A stretch of 64,000 nt of DNA from Granulicella aggregans (GTDB lineage: Bacteria; Acidobacteriota; Terriglobia; Terriglobales; Acidobacteriaceae): the NCBI RefSeq assembly GCF_025685565.1, contig NZ_JAGSYE010000001.1, positions 434,001 to 498,000 on the forward strand, written 5' to 3'. The notes under the pieces are model-generated. The model saw nothing but the letters and a program-made list of their open reading frames with translations. It was not told the DNA's origin and made no database searches. Shown piece by piece: positions 8,386 to 17,434 of this stretch (the stretch's first letter is position 1; every line of letters starts with the position of its first letter). A program made the translations under genes and the position numbers.

Positions 8386-8492
8386 CTCCTCTGACCGCGT
8401 CGATTTCTGAAAACCCGTGTTACACCCTCCGTGGTACAACAACGTGGCGGTCCATCACGATGGCCGCCCCTTGTTGATCCAGGAGGCACGAC

Positions 8493-10619
8493 ATGCAAGC
8501 ACGCAAACTTTTCCGGCGCGGAGCCGTTCTTCTACTTCTTCCGCTACTGTCAGCCTCGACGCTCCTTGCCCAGTATGACCAGAGCTATCAGGGCGACCCG
8601 CCGGCCTCCATCGCCCGCATCGGATATCTGAACGGCAACGTCTCGCTGCAGGCCTACGGTTCCGATCAATGGGCGGATGCGCCGATCAACTATCCGATGG
8701 TTGGCGGCGACCGACTCTACACCGGGCCGGGATCCCGTGCCGTCGTCCAGCTTGGCGGCGCAGAGATGCGCATCTGGCAGGCCACCGACGTCACGCTCAC
8801 CAACCTCTCCGACAACTTCGAACAGATCGGGCTTGCCCAGGGAGCGCTTCGCCTGCGCGTCTTCCAGATGGAGCCGGGCAGCCAGATCGAGGTCGACACG
8901 CCTAACGGCGCGGCCCTGATCAACAGCCCCGGCGACTATCGCATCGAGGCCTTCGCCCAGGGCGGCGGCCAGTACGGCGATCAGGACGCCAGCTCCATCC
9001 TCACCATCAACTCCGGAAACGCCCAGCTCACCGGACCGAACATTAATCTCCCTGTATCGAGCGGCTATTCGGTCGGTCTCTTCGGCCAGAATCCCGTCCA
9101 GCTTCAGTATCTCGATGTGCCCGACTACGACGATCTCGACTACTGGAGCATCTCGCTCGACCAGCGCCTGCAGCGGTCGGTCTCCGCTCGCTATGTGAGC
9201 CCGCAGATGGTCGGCTACGGCGATCTCGACAGCTACGGGACCTGGTCGCAGGACCCCGAGTACGGCCCGGTCTGGTATCCGACGAGCGTGCCCTATGGAT
9301 GGCAGCCTTATTCCACCGGCCACTGGGCTTATGTGCAGCCGTGGGGCTACACCTGGGTCGATGACGCACCGTGGGGCTTCGCTCCCTTCCACTATGGCCG
9401 CTGGTCGCTGCGGGGCGATCGTTGGGGATGGTTCCCCGGGCCGCCGGCTGTCCGCCCTGTCTACTCGCCCGCGCTCGTGGCCTTCGTCGGCGGAGCGCCC
9501 GGCGGCGGTGGCCTCTCGATCGGCATCAGCTTCGGCGGTGGTGGAGGAGGTATCTCCGCATGGTTCCCCATCGGCGTCGGCGAGCCCTACGTCCCCTGGT
9601 ATCGCTGCAGCCCGCACTACGCCCAGCAGGTCAACGTGACGAACGTGAACGTCAACGTCATCCGCAACGTGACCGTGGTGAACAACTACAACACCTATAT
9701 CAACAAGACGGTCATCAATAACACGACGATCAACAACACCACCGTCAACAACACGGTCGTGAACAACTTCAACTACTCCAACCGCCGCGCGGTCACTGCC
9801 GTTCCAGTCAATGCTGTCGCGTCAGGCGCTCCGGTCGCCCGGCAGATGGTTCACCTGACGCCGCAGCAGGTGCAGCAGGTGGCTCAGGCACCTATCTCCG
9901 TCCGTCCGACCGCACCCGCTCCGACCGTTGCCCACCCGTCGCTGGTAGCAGCCGCGAACGTCGCCCGGCCCGTCACCCGCCCAACCCTGATGACCCCTAC
10001 CGGCCGGCCCGCACGTGCGGTCGCCAGCAGCGCTCCGGCAAGACCCGTCGCCGTCAACCAGTTGCCGCCTGCGCGGATCATGCCGAAGACGCCGCCACCT
10101 CCGCCTGCCGCCCCGAAGCCAGTGCAGCAGAGCCGGGTCAACCAGCCGGTGAACGCGAGCGCGCCGATTCGGCCCGTCGTTCAGCCTGCGCCGGTGGCTC
10201 GTCCGGGTCAACCGCCGGTGCAGCAGCCGGTCGCGAGGCCGGTGATACCGCCTGCCCAGCAACCCGTGCAGGAGCACTCACAGCCCGCGCCGGTCACACG
10301 CCCGGCCCCGGTGACCGCAGCCCCCATTCAGAGGCCTGCGGCTTCGCAGCCACAACCGCAGCCTCGTCCGGTCGCACCGGCGCCGGAGGTGAATCGTCCT
10401 GTGCAGCTACCCCAGCGTCCGGCCCCGGCACAGGAGGTCAAGCCACAGCAGGAGCCCGTTCGCCCCGCGCCGCCGGTTCGTCCTGTCGCGCCTCCTCCTC
10501 AACCTCAGCCACAGCAGAAACCGCTGCCGAAGCCTCAGGCAAAGCCGCAGCAGAGGCCAGAAGACCGGCCCCAGCCCAGACCGAAGGAAGAGCCTAAGCA
10601 GGACGAGAAGCCGAGCTAA
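8493..10619 (+). CDS. FecR-domain/DUF6600 exported protein with Pro/Gln-rich tail
   Basis: 708 residues; AGGAGG lies seven bases before ATG 8493. Signal peptide at residues 1-27 ending in TLLAQ. Residues 35-190 form a FecR-like beta domain (IGYLNGNVSLQAYGSDQWADAPIN, GDRLYTGPGSRAVVQLGG, FQMEPGSQIEVDTPNGAALINSPG). Residues 215-330 carry the tryptophan-rich DUF6600 block (YGTWSQDPEYGPVWYP, GYTWVDDAPWGFAPFHYGRW, WGWFPGP). A VNVTNVNVNV / NNTTINNTTVNN low-complexity strand follows, and the last 270 residues are Pro/Gln/Val-rich without fixed structure. Probably periplasmic or surface-bound; the tail may reach through peptidoglycan. No function is established for the family. Confidence 0.8.
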   Translation: MQARKLFRRGAVLLLLPLLSASTLLAQYDQSYQGDPPASIARIGYLNGNVSLQAYGSDQWADAPINYPMVGGDRLYTGPGSRAVVQLGGAEMRIWQATDVTLTNLSDNFEQIGLAQGALRLRVFQMEPGSQIEVDTPNGAALINSPGDYRIEAFAQGGGQYGDQDASSILTINSGNAQLTGPNINLPVSSGYSVGLFGQNPVQLQYLDVPDYDDLDYWSISLDQRLQRSVSARYVSPQMVGYGDLDSYGTWSQDPEYGPVWYPTSVPYGWQPYSTGHWAYVQPWGYTWVDDAPWGFAPFHYGRWSLRGDRWGWFPGPPAVRPVYSPALVAFVGGAPGGGGLSIGISFGGGGGGISAWFPIGVGEPYVPWYRCSPHYAQQVNVTNVNVNVIRNVTVVNNYNTYINKTVINNTTINNTTVNNTVVNNFNYSNRRAVTAVPVNAVASGAPVARQMVHLTPQQVQQVAQAPISVRPTAPAPTVAHPSLVAAANVARPVTRPTLMTPTGRPARAVASSAPARPVAVNQLPPARIMPKTPPPPPAAPKPVQQSRVNQPVNASAPIRPVVQPAPVARPGQPPVQQPVARPVIPPAQQPVQEHSQPAPVTRPAPVTAAPIQRPAASQPQPQPRPVAPAPEVNRPVQLPQRPAPAQEVKPQQEPVRPAPPVRPVAPPPQPQPQQKPLPKPQAKPQQRPEDRPQPRPKEEPKQDEKPS

Positions 10620-10637
10620 CTTCCTCGGTACGATGAA

Positions 10638-10671
10638 CCAGAGAGGCCTCGCTTAGGCGAGGCCTCTCTGG
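10638..10671 (+). terminator. Strong stem-loop terminator after the DUF6600 gene
   Basis: A perfect 15-bp stem (CCAGAGAGGCCTCGC) with a TTAG loop lies 19 bases after the stop codon, followed by a pyrimidine-rich GTCTGCTCTTCG stretch. Typical of a Rho-independent terminator, though the T run is weak. Confidence 0.8.
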
Positions 10672-10717
10672 TCTGCTCTTCGCCGATCCAGTACCCGGTG
10701 TTCTACCATCGACCTCT

Positions 10718-11320
10718 ATGGATGAAGATCTCAAATCTCAATTTTCCGCAATGTCCGACGACGAGATGCTCCGTCTTGGGGCACAGTATGCTTCGCTAAC
10801 CGACAACGCCCAGACCCTCGTGCGAGACGAGTTCAAACGGCGAAACCTGGAGACCCCGGATGCCGAAGAGGAAGAGCAGCCGGACGCTCTCCTTGGGGTC
10901 AAGACCATCCGCCAGTATCGCGACCAAGCTGAAGCGATGCTGGCCCGCAGCGCTCTTGAATCCTCGGGAATTGCATGCTTTCTGCGTGACGAGAACACGA
11001 TCCGCATCGATTGGCTCTGGTCGAACCTGATGGGAGGGATTCGCCTTCAGGTTGCTGAGGCAGACGTCGAGGCTGCAGAGGCCGTTTTATCTCAACCGAT
11101 TCCAGAGAGCGTTGCTGTAGAAGGGGAACCGGACTTTCAGCAGCCGCAGTGCCCGAAGTGCGGATCGCTCAATAGCAGGTTCAATAATCTCGATGCCAAA
11201 GTAGCAGCGACTTCGATCCTGCTACTTGGATTCCCGGTTCCAGCTCCGCCTGAGAAAGAGTTCTGGCACTGCATCGACTGCGGCACAAATTGGATCGTTC
11301 GGGGCGACAGCCTTACCTAG
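10718..11320 (+). CDS. DUF2007-domain protein with C-terminal zinc ribbon
   Basis: 200 residues. Residues 1-50 are helical. Residues 68-130 carry a DUF2007 (putative signal-transducing protein) pattern: TIRQYRDQAEAMLARSALESSGIACFLRDEN, then WSNLMGGIRLQVAEADVEAAEAVL. The C-terminus has CPKCGS at about 144 and CIDCGTNW at about 183, two CxxC pairs that make a zinc ribbon. Cytosolic; the biochemical role of DUF2007 is not established. The gene is monocistronic and ends before a bidirectional terminator shared with rpmA. Confidence 0.75.
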   Translation: MDEDLKSQFSAMSDDEMLRLGAQYASLTDNAQTLVRDEFKRRNLETPDAEEEEQPDALLGVKTIRQYRDQAEAMLARSALESSGIACFLRDENTIRIDWLWSNLMGGIRLQVAEADVEAAEAVLSQPIPESVAVEGEPDFQQPQCPKCGSLNSRFNNLDAKVAATSILLLGFPVPAPPEKEFWHCIDCGTNWIVRGDSLT

Positions 11321-11353
11321 GGCATCAACTCCACTAAATCTCGCAGCAAACGC

Positions 11354-11383
11354 AAAGAAGCCCCGGATCCCCGGGGCTTCTTT
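11354..11383. terminator. Bidirectional terminator between DUF2007 gene and rpmA
   Basis: AAAGAAGCCCCGG-ATCC-CCGGGGCTTCTTT is a perfect 13-bp stem with a four-base loop and A/T tails on both sides, so it can end transcription from both convergent genes. Confidence 0.92.
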
Positions 11384-11404
11384 GATCTTTCTGCTAACAA
11401 GAGC

Positions 11405-11680
11405 TTACGCCTGCACCGCGATCACTTCCGCCGGATCGACGATGACGAAGCGGCCGTGCTGGCCACGATCCTGGAAGCGGACAACGCCCGAGACCTTCGC
11501 GAAGAGGGTATCGTCTTTACCGCGGCCGACATTCAGGCCGGGCTTCAGCGGTGTGCCGCGCTGACGAACGATGATGCCGCCGCCCAGAATCGCCTGGCCG
11601 CCGAATACCTTTACGCCGAGCCGCTGCGCATTTGAGTCGCGGCCGTTTTTCGATGATCCAAGTCCCTTTTTATGTGCCAC
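11405..11680 (-). CDS. rpmA: 50S ribosomal protein L27
   Basis: The 91-residue sequence [24 protein letters not shown] is the universal L27 start, followed by [33 protein letters not shown] and VVRF. The N-terminus begins MAHKK directly, so there is no cleavable pre-sequence of the kind found in Firmicutes. L27 contacts the peptidyl-transferase centre of the 50S subunit. It lies downstream of rplU on the same strand, separated by about 100 bases that contain an E-family repeat; the order L21-L27 is the usual one in bacteria. Confidence 0.97.
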   Translation of the reverse strand: MAHKKGLGSSKNGRDSNAQRLGVKVFGGQAILGGGIIVRQRGTPLKPGLNVGRGKDDTLFAKVSGVVRFQDRGQHGRFVIVDPAEVIAVQA

Positions 11681-11720
11681 TTTAGTCCTCTTCCGCGCTC
11701 AGTGCGCTCTCTGAAATTTG

Positions 11721-11768
11721 TGCCGGCCCGAAATGCGGGGATTCTTCGCTCCGCTCAGAATGACGGCA
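11721..11768. repeat. Family E repeat between rpmA and rplU
   Basis: TGCCGGCCCGAAATGCGGGGATTCTTCGCTCCGCTCAGAATGACGG lies inside the L21-L27 operon. The same element occurs twice more, in opposite orientations, near 16166-16295. It ends in the AGAATGACGG terminus seen in families C, D and F as a variant. Confidence 0.8.
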
Positions 11769-11782
11769 TGAAACCTGTGAAA

Positions 11783-12106
11783 CTAAGCCTTGTAGGTCTG
11801 TCCGTTGACGAGGATCTCGTTGATCTTCACTTCAACGAAGTTCTGGCGGTGACCCTGCATCTTCTTGTACTGCTTCTTGCGCTTCAGCTTGAAGACCAGG
11901 ATCTTCTCGCCGCGGCCTTCGCCGAGCACCTGCGCGGTGACCTTCGCTCCGCCAAGCTCCGACTCGAACTTGCCCTCTTCGCCTGAGAAGGCGAGGACAT
12001 CAGAGAACTCGACGACGCCGTTCTCGTGAGCGGTGCGCTCAATCTTCAACGTGTCGCCGGGAGCGACGCGGTACTGCTTACCACCGGTGCGAATGACTGC
12101 GTACAT
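11783..12106 (-). CDS. rplU: 50S ribosomal protein L21
   Basis: From ATG 12106 the product is 107 residues (MYAVIRTGGKQYRVAPGDTLKIER), the canonical L21 start and length. The conserved C-terminal GHRQNFVEVKINEIL and KKQYKKMQGHRQ motif (23S rRNA-binding) is intact. An upstream in-frame ATG five codons earlier is less likely. L21 binds 23S rRNA in the 50S subunit. First gene of the L21-L27 operon; its promoter must lie in the following 430-base spacer. Confidence 0.97.
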   Translation of the reverse strand: MYAVIRTGGKQYRVAPGDTLKIERTAHENGVVEFSDVLAFSGEEGKFESELGGAKVTAQVLGEGRGEKILVFKLKRKKQYKKMQGHRQNFVEVKINEILVNGQTYKA

Positions 12107-12539
12107 AACGAAAAACCTCAAGCGGGGCAGAAAACGCCGCCGCTTCCTTCAAGAATTGTTCTGCCTGTATCCCTTTTGCTGGGTGGGCGCTCACAGACTG
12201 TCTCGTACCGATGCCGGCTCACTCTCAGATCGCAGCTTGAACTCAGCCACAATCCCGATTCGCCAGCTTGCAACCAGACACACCAGTTGCAGCGCCAAAC
12301 TCTATGAGTGTATCGAGGATTTGGCCGCAGGTCAATCTCCGATTGCGCCCGCGCGCTTGCCCGGTACATCCGTAACCGTACAGACCGAAATCCGGCAATC
12401 CGCCGCGATGGGAGGAAGATTCTTGCCGATACTGGCTTTGTCACGGCCTTCTACGCGTCCGCAGGCGCATTCAAGGATACCGCAGCGCTGCCCAGACGCT
12501 GGAAGGCTGCTCAACTCTACCGCCGAGGTTTTGACCACC
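12107..12539. other. Divergent spacer between rplU and the EAL-HDOD gene
   Basis: About 430 bases without a convincing gene. An open frame on the + strand continues upstream from the EAL-HDOD gene, but its translation (Arg/Ser/Pro-rich) has no family character. The spacer must hold promoters for both flanking genes; I could not pick out a clear -35/-10 pair or L21 leader structure. Confidence 0.6.
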
Positions 12540-13886
12540 ATGAACTTGAGCCTCTTCACCCCAAGCTGGCGCAGAAAGACCGAGATCGACACGACCGTCG
12601 CGATCGACGAACGAGTCAATGTTGTCAAGAACCGGCCGGCGACTGAGGCTAAGAAGAGCGAAGAGCGGCGTTTCATCGCCCGGCAGCCGATCCTCGATCG
12701 CGAGCTCGCCGTATGCGGCTATGAGCTTCTCTTCCGCTCCGGCTGGGAGAACCGCTTTGCCGACGACAGCGACGACGCCACCCGCAAGATGATCGCCGAT
12801 GGCGCGCTCTACGGCTTCCACGATCTGACCCACGGCACGGCCACCTTCGTGAACTGCACGCGGGAGTCCCTGGTGAACGGCCTGGTCACCCTGCTTCCGC
12901 GCTCGACCGTCCTTGAGATTCTCGAGACGATTGTGGCGGACAAGGAAGTCATCGCCGCCTGCACCCGTTACAAGGCGATGGGATATAAGCTGGCGCTCGA
13001 CGACTTCCGCATCAACGAGGGCACCCGTCCGCTGGTCCACCTGGCCGACTATGTCAAGGTTGACTTCCGGCTTTCGGACGCGAAAGAGCGGCGGAAGATC
13101 ATTGAGCTCTTCCGGGGCAGAGAGACGGTGATGATCGCCGAAAAGGTAGAGACCGCCCAGGAGTTTGAGACCGCTAAAGCCGAGGGGTTCAAGCTGTTCC
13201 AGGGATACTTCTTCTGCATGCCGACGGTCTTCTCGAAGAAGCGTGCGCCAACCAACGGAATCAACTATCTCTACCTGATCTCCGCTCTCAGCCAGGACCA
13301 CTTCGATGTCGCTCAGCTGGCTCTGCTGCTCAAGTCCGAGCCCGCGCTCAGTTATCAGTTGCTGCGACTGGTGAACTCGGCGTCGTTCGGCGCGCCGCAG
13401 CAGATACGCTCCCTGCAGGATGCCCTGGTGCTTGTGGGCGAGGTGAGATTTCGCAAGCTGATGATGAACGCGATCGCCACGGAGACCTGCCGCGACCGCC
13501 CCCGGGAGCTTCTCGTCGATGTGCTGCACCGGGCCCGTTTCCTGGAACTGATGGCCCCGTTCACGCGCGAGAATCCGACCGAGCAGTATCTCTTCGGCCT
13601 GCTCTCGATGATGGACGTCATGCTGGGCATGCCGGTCGATGAACTGATCCATGCCCTTCCGCTTCGCGACGAAGTCAAGGTCGCGGTTGCCGGAGCGGCA
13701 AACTCCGTGAGCCTCGGATTGAACCTGTACAAGCATTACCGAAGTGCGGATTGGGCCTACTGTGCGACCCAGGCGAAGATGCTTCATATTTCGGAGAACG
13801 ACCTGAGCGATCTGTACCGCAAGTCCCTGATACTTGCCGAGAAGTCGGTCAACTCGGTACGTGAAAAAGAAGCGCTCGCAAGCTAA
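12540..13886 (+). CDS. EAL-HDOD regulatory protein (YuxH-like), catalytically degenerate EAL
   Basis: 448 residues from ATG 12540. Residues 42-240 follow the EAL pattern of the YuxH/COG3434 group: FIARQPILDRELAVCGYELLFRSG, VNCTRESLVNGLVTLLPRSTVLEILETI, GYKLALDDFRINEGTRPLVHLADYVKVDF, MIAEKVETAQEFETAKAEGFKLFQGYFF. The EAL tripeptide is replaced by YELLFR, so c-di-GMP hydrolysis is unlikely. Residues 250-430 form an HDOD domain (LLKSEPALSYQLLRLVNSASFG and GEVRFRKLMMNAI). Such proteins act as signalling adaptors; the partner is not known. The start avoids a long unrelated upstream leader. Confidence 0.88.
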   Translation: MNLSLFTPSWRRKTEIDTTVAIDERVNVVKNRPATEAKKSEERRFIARQPILDRELAVCGYELLFRSGWENRFADDSDDATRKMIADGALYGFHDLTHGTATFVNCTRESLVNGLVTLLPRSTVLEILETIVADKEVIAACTRYKAMGYKLALDDFRINEGTRPLVHLADYVKVDFRLSDAKERRKIIELFRGRETVMIAEKVETAQEFETAKAEGFKLFQGYFFCMPTVFSKKRAPTNGINYLYLISALSQDHFDVAQLALLLKSEPALSYQLLRLVNSASFGAPQQIRSLQDALVLVGEVRFRKLMMNAIATETCRDRPRELLVDVLHRARFLELMAPFTRENPTEQYLFGLLSMMDVMLGMPVDELIHALPLRDEVKVAVAGAANSVSLGLNLYKHYRSADWAYCATQAKMLHISENDLSDLYRKSLILAEKSVNSVREKEALAS

Positions 13887-14066
13887 CTGCCGACCGGCTT
13901 TGAGATAGAAGAAAAGCGGGCGTCAGTCTTAAGGTTCGTTTCAGGCTTATCCAAACTGGCCCAAATGCGGTCAGTAGCCTACACCCGTTTGTTTCAATTG
14001 TCTAGACGATCCATATTCCATACGTTACCCTCCCGGTAGCAACCGTGTATCTGGAGGAAGTAACGA

Positions 14067-16139
14067 ATGACCCTGGGGAAGCTTTTCTGCTGCACTCTTC
14101 TGCTCTCAAGTTCGGCGATGCACGGTTCCGCCCTATCTGCTCCATCCCGCACCGACGGTGTAACGGTAACAAATAACCACCCTCGATTCTCTTCGTCAGT
14201 TAAGGCCCTTGGCCCCGTAGAACCCGACACCCAGGTAGAGGTCTCGATCTGGCTGAAACCCCACAACCAGGAAGATTTGGATTTCGTAGCAAGAGACCTG
14301 TACGACCCAAAGTCAGCAAACTATCGACGTTGGCTGACGCCGGCAGAGTTCGCCAGGCGATATGCTCCCACCGCCGTTGAAGTTCAGACAATTCGCGACT
14401 TTTTCACGGCCAATGGACTGACCACAGTGGCCACCGGGCCGAATAACTTCTTCGTGCGGGCCCGCGGAACCGCCGCAGCCATCTCCAGTGCCTTCCGAGT
14501 CACTCTCAATAACTATGAGGTGGATGGAAAGGTCATCCGGGGCAACGTGGAAGATCCTTTTGTCTCCGGCAAGGCCGCGCCCCTGGTGGCCTCGATCTCA
14601 GGTCTCGACAACATGGAGTACACCCACCCCATCGCCCAGCAGACCACCATTAACAGCATTCCGATGACGGTGCTTCCGCCGACCTCTCCCAAGGAAGGTG
14701 CGCGCAAGACAATTGGCAGCATCCCGCCGTCGGCGTCCGCCTCCGGAACCTCGCTGGCCTTCAACAACCGTTGCTTCGTAGGCCAGACCTCACAGACCTT
14801 TACCACCAGCGGAACGCTGCCCCAGGCGACCTACGCCGGCAATGAGTACACGGCTTCGGCGTCCGGATGTGGTTATACGCCGACGGATATCCGCACCGCC
14901 TACAACCTCAACGGCCTCTATGCGGAGGGATTTGACGGCACTGGCCAGACCATTGTGATCGTCGACTGGTGCGGCTCGCCGAACGTTCTGAGTGATACCA
15001 ATGCCTTCTCTTCGCAGTTCAACTTGCCCCAGTTGACCTCCTCGAACTTCAGCATCACCTACACCCCAACACCTTCCTATTGCGAGGCTCCAAGCGCCGA
15101 GATCAATATGGACGTACAGTGGGCCCACGCCGTCGCTCCAGGGGCAAAGATTGCGCTCGTAGTTCCTCCCAGCGCGAGCTTCCAGGATCTCGACCAGGGG
15201 CTCTTCTACGCGGTGAACTATCAGCTGGGCAACGTCATCTCCGGCAGCTACGGCAGCGAGGAGATCTTCACCCCGTCCACGGTCCTTCAGACCGAGGAGT
15301 TCATCACGGAGACTGCGGCCGTTATGGGCATCTCGACGAACTTCTCGACCGGCGACTCCGGCGACTACACCAACGATATGCCCTGGGCCTTCCCGTCCTC
15401 GGTCAGCTCTCCGGCTGCTTCTCCCTATGCGACTGCCGTCGGCGGAGTATCTGTTGTCCTGGGTGCGAATAGCACTCTTGCGTACCAGTGGGGATGGGGA
15501 ACCAACGAGAACGTCCTGGCCCAACAAGGTAAGGTGACGACTCCACCCGCGGGCAATGGCTACTTCAACTTCGGGTCAGGCGGCGGCGCGAGCAGCTTCT
15601 TCCTCAAGCCGTCCTTCCAGGCCAAGTTGCCCGGCACCAGCCGGCAGCTCCCGGATGTCTCCTGGATCGGCGATCCGTTCACGGGTGTCTATATCGCCAT
15701 AAGCCAGTCCGGATCGCTGCCTGCTCTTCAATATCAGGTCTACGCCGGCACCAGCCTTGCGTGCCCCATGTTCTCCGCGCTTTGGGCCATCGCAAACCAG
15801 GCAGCCGGTGTCCCTCTGGGTCAGGCTGCACCATATCTGTACACCATGCCAGCCTCGACCATCACCGACATCCTGCCTATGAGCTTCAAGAGCAACGTCG
15901 GCGGCACGGTGCAGACCTCGACCGGAACGACGGCCTACACCGCAGATCAGATCGCCGCTCCGCTTGAGGGAACGACATCCTACGTCAGCGCCCTGTGGGA
16001 CTATCCCATGCTTCCTAACACGGCTGTCCTGCTGACGTTTGGCACGGACACGAGCCTTGCAACCGCGAAGGGATGGGACAACGTGACCGGAGTGGGTGTT
16101 CCGAACGCCAAGAACTTCGTCGAGTTCTTCGGTCACTAG
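14067..16139 (+). CDS. Pro-kumamolisin/sedolisin family serine-carboxyl peptidase (S53)
   Basis: 690 residues with an N-terminal signal peptide (MTLGKLFCCTLLLSSSAMHGSALSA). Residues 40-185 are the activation prodomain (VEVSIWLKPHNQEDLDFVARDLYDPKSANYRRWLTPAEFARRYAP). The catalytic domain shows SAEINMDVQWAH with Glu345 and Asp349, the oxyanion Asp430 in STGDSGDY, and nucleophile Ser563 in AGTSLACPMF. The final GWDNVTGVGVPN loop matches the calcium-site region. Known members are secreted acid proteases active at low pH, which fits an acidophilic soil bacterium. Transcribed alone; convergent with the epimerase gene. Confidence 0.93.
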   Translation: MTLGKLFCCTLLLSSSAMHGSALSAPSRTDGVTVTNNHPRFSSSVKALGPVEPDTQVEVSIWLKPHNQEDLDFVARDLYDPKSANYRRWLTPAEFARRYAPTAVEVQTIRDFFTANGLTTVATGPNNFFVRARGTAAAISSAFRVTLNNYEVDGKVIRGNVEDPFVSGKAAPLVASISGLDNMEYTHPIAQQTTINSIPMTVLPPTSPKEGARKTIGSIPPSASASGTSLAFNNRCFVGQTSQTFTTSGTLPQATYAGNEYTASASGCGYTPTDIRTAYNLNGLYAEGFDGTGQTIVIVDWCGSPNVLSDTNAFSSQFNLPQLTSSNFSITYTPTPSYCEAPSAEINMDVQWAHAVAPGAKIALVVPPSASFQDLDQGLFYAVNYQLGNVISGSYGSEEIFTPSTVLQTEEFITETAAVMGISTNFSTGDSGDYTNDMPWAFPSSVSSPAASPYATAVGGVSVVLGANSTLAYQWGWGTNENVLAQQGKVTTPPAGNGYFNFGSGGGASSFFLKPSFQAKLPGTSRQLPDVSWIGDPFTGVYIAISQSGSLPALQYQVYAGTSLACPMFSALWAIANQAAGVPLGQAAPYLYTMPASTITDILPMSFKSNVGGTVQTSTGTTAYTADQIAAPLEGTTSYVSALWDYPMLPNTAVLLTFGTDTSLATAKGWDNVTGVGVPNAKNFVEFFGH

Positions 16140-16165
16140 AAGCCATCGCCGAACTCAGATAGTCC

Positions 16166-16295
16166 GTCATTCTGAACCTCGAGCGCAGCGAAGGGGGAAC
16201 AATCCCCGCATTTTCTGCCCGTGCCATGCGAGTTTCCCGGCGGCACGGGCGAAATGCGGGGATTCTTCGGCTGCACCTTCAGAATGACGGCATCG
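16166..16295. repeat. Inverted pair of family E repeats forming one long palindromic region
   Basis: CGTCATTCTGAACCTCGAGCG...ATCCCCGCATTTTCTGCCCGTGCC is followed, after about 15 bases, by GGCACGGGCGAAATGCGGGGATTCTTCGG...TTCAGAATGACG. The copies face each other, so the RNA could form a very long hairpin that terminates both convergent genes. Confidence 0.85.
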
Positions 16296-16325
16296 AGACA
16301 TGCCTGTACGAGCTCAAACTCACGA

Positions 16326-17363
16326 TCACGAGATCCATTTGAGCAGGCGGATGATTCCCATCGGGGCAGCCTTCGAGTGCGCCGAAACATCCTTGCGGGC
16401 ATGGATCTCCGCGCGCTGCTCCGCGTAGTAGCGATACGCCTCGATCATCATCGCTTCGTTGGTCAGCGTGGGTGCCCAGCCCAGCTTGGCGCGGATATGG
16501 CCCGTCGCAAAGATGAAGTCTTCGGCGATCATGCGATAGTGATACGGCCCCAGCGGTGAGACTCCCAGTTTGTGCGCCAGCTTCATCGCGAAGATGGTCG
16601 GGGCCTTGGGAAGCTTCGCCACGCGTGCCTTGGTCCCGGCGGCATCGATCACAGACTGGTAGACCTGTCCGAGCGAGACAACATTCTCCGATCCGATATG
16701 GAAGAGGTCCGATTCGGAGTAGTTGAGCGTCAGGACGCAGGCGGTGGCCAGATCCTGTGCATAGATGAACTGGTAGCGGTTCGATCCTTCGCCGACCACC
16801 CATACCTTGCGCCCATCCTGGATGAACTCGAAGAGGATTGCCAGCAGGCCGAGCCGACCGCAGTCGATGATGGTCGGGCAGCGGATCGTGACCACCTGCA
16901 GGTCGCGCTCATACTCCTTCAACAACTCCTCGGCGGCCAGCTTCGATTTGCCGTAGAGCTCGACGGGATTGGGCGGCTCACCTTCGACCACGTCGTGGCC
17001 GAGGTTGCTCGCCCACAGGCAGTTGGTCGAAATGTTGACCAGCTTGGGGACGTTGAACTCGCGGCAGGCATTGGCGATGTTTCGCGTGCCGTCGACGTTC
17101 GAAGTCCAGAGCATGGTCTCATCGATGGTGTCGTGGGCAAGCTGCGCCGCGCAGTGGAAGACGGCGTCAAAGTTGCCGTGCTCGAAGAGGTAGCGCAGCA
17201 GGCCGTAGTCGCGGATGTCGCCCTGGGTCGCGCCAAGCCGTTCGTGGCTGTCCGTGTCGGCGACCAGGTCGATGTTGTGACAGGTATGGCCCTCGGCCAA
17301 CAGCCTGCGCTTCAGGATGCCTCCGAAGAAGCCGGAGCCACCGGTAATCAGTATTCTGCTCAT
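16326..17363 (-). CDS. NAD-dependent epimerase/dehydratase (extended SDR)
   Basis: 345 residues. The N-terminal ILITGGSGFFGGILKRRLL is the GxxGxxG Rossmann motif, with Asp at the end of beta-2 (NIDLVAD) favouring NAD. The VELYGKSKLAAEELL segment holds the YxxxK catalytic pair, with the upstream Ser in NISTNCLW. The middle region (IDCGRLGLLAILFEFIQDGRKVWVVGEGSNRYQFIYAQDLA) is typical of sugar-nucleotide and sterol-type extended SDRs. The substrate cannot be told from sequence alone. Cytosolic. Divergent from dut across 71 bases. Confidence 0.85.
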   Translation of the reverse strand: MSRILITGGSGFFGGILKRRLLAEGHTCHNIDLVADTDSHERLGATQGDIRDYGLLRYLFEHGNFDAVFHCAAQLAHDTIDETMLWTSNVDGTRNIANACREFNVPKLVNISTNCLWASNLGHDVVEGEPPNPVELYGKSKLAAEELLKEYERDLQVVTIRCPTIIDCGRLGLLAILFEFIQDGRKVWVVGEGSNRYQFIYAQDLATACVLTLNYSESDLFHIGSENVVSLGQVYQSVIDAAGTKARVAKLPKAPTIFAMKLAHKLGVSPLGPYHYRMIAEDFIFATGHIRAKLGWAPTLTNEAMMIEAYRYYAEQRAEIHARKDVSAHSKAAPMGIIRLLKWIS

Positions 17364-17434
17364 TCGTCTTTGCCACCTTCCATTCTATCCGGGTCCACAC
17401 GCGGCAAACCTGCCGGAGTCCGTAGACTGGAAGC

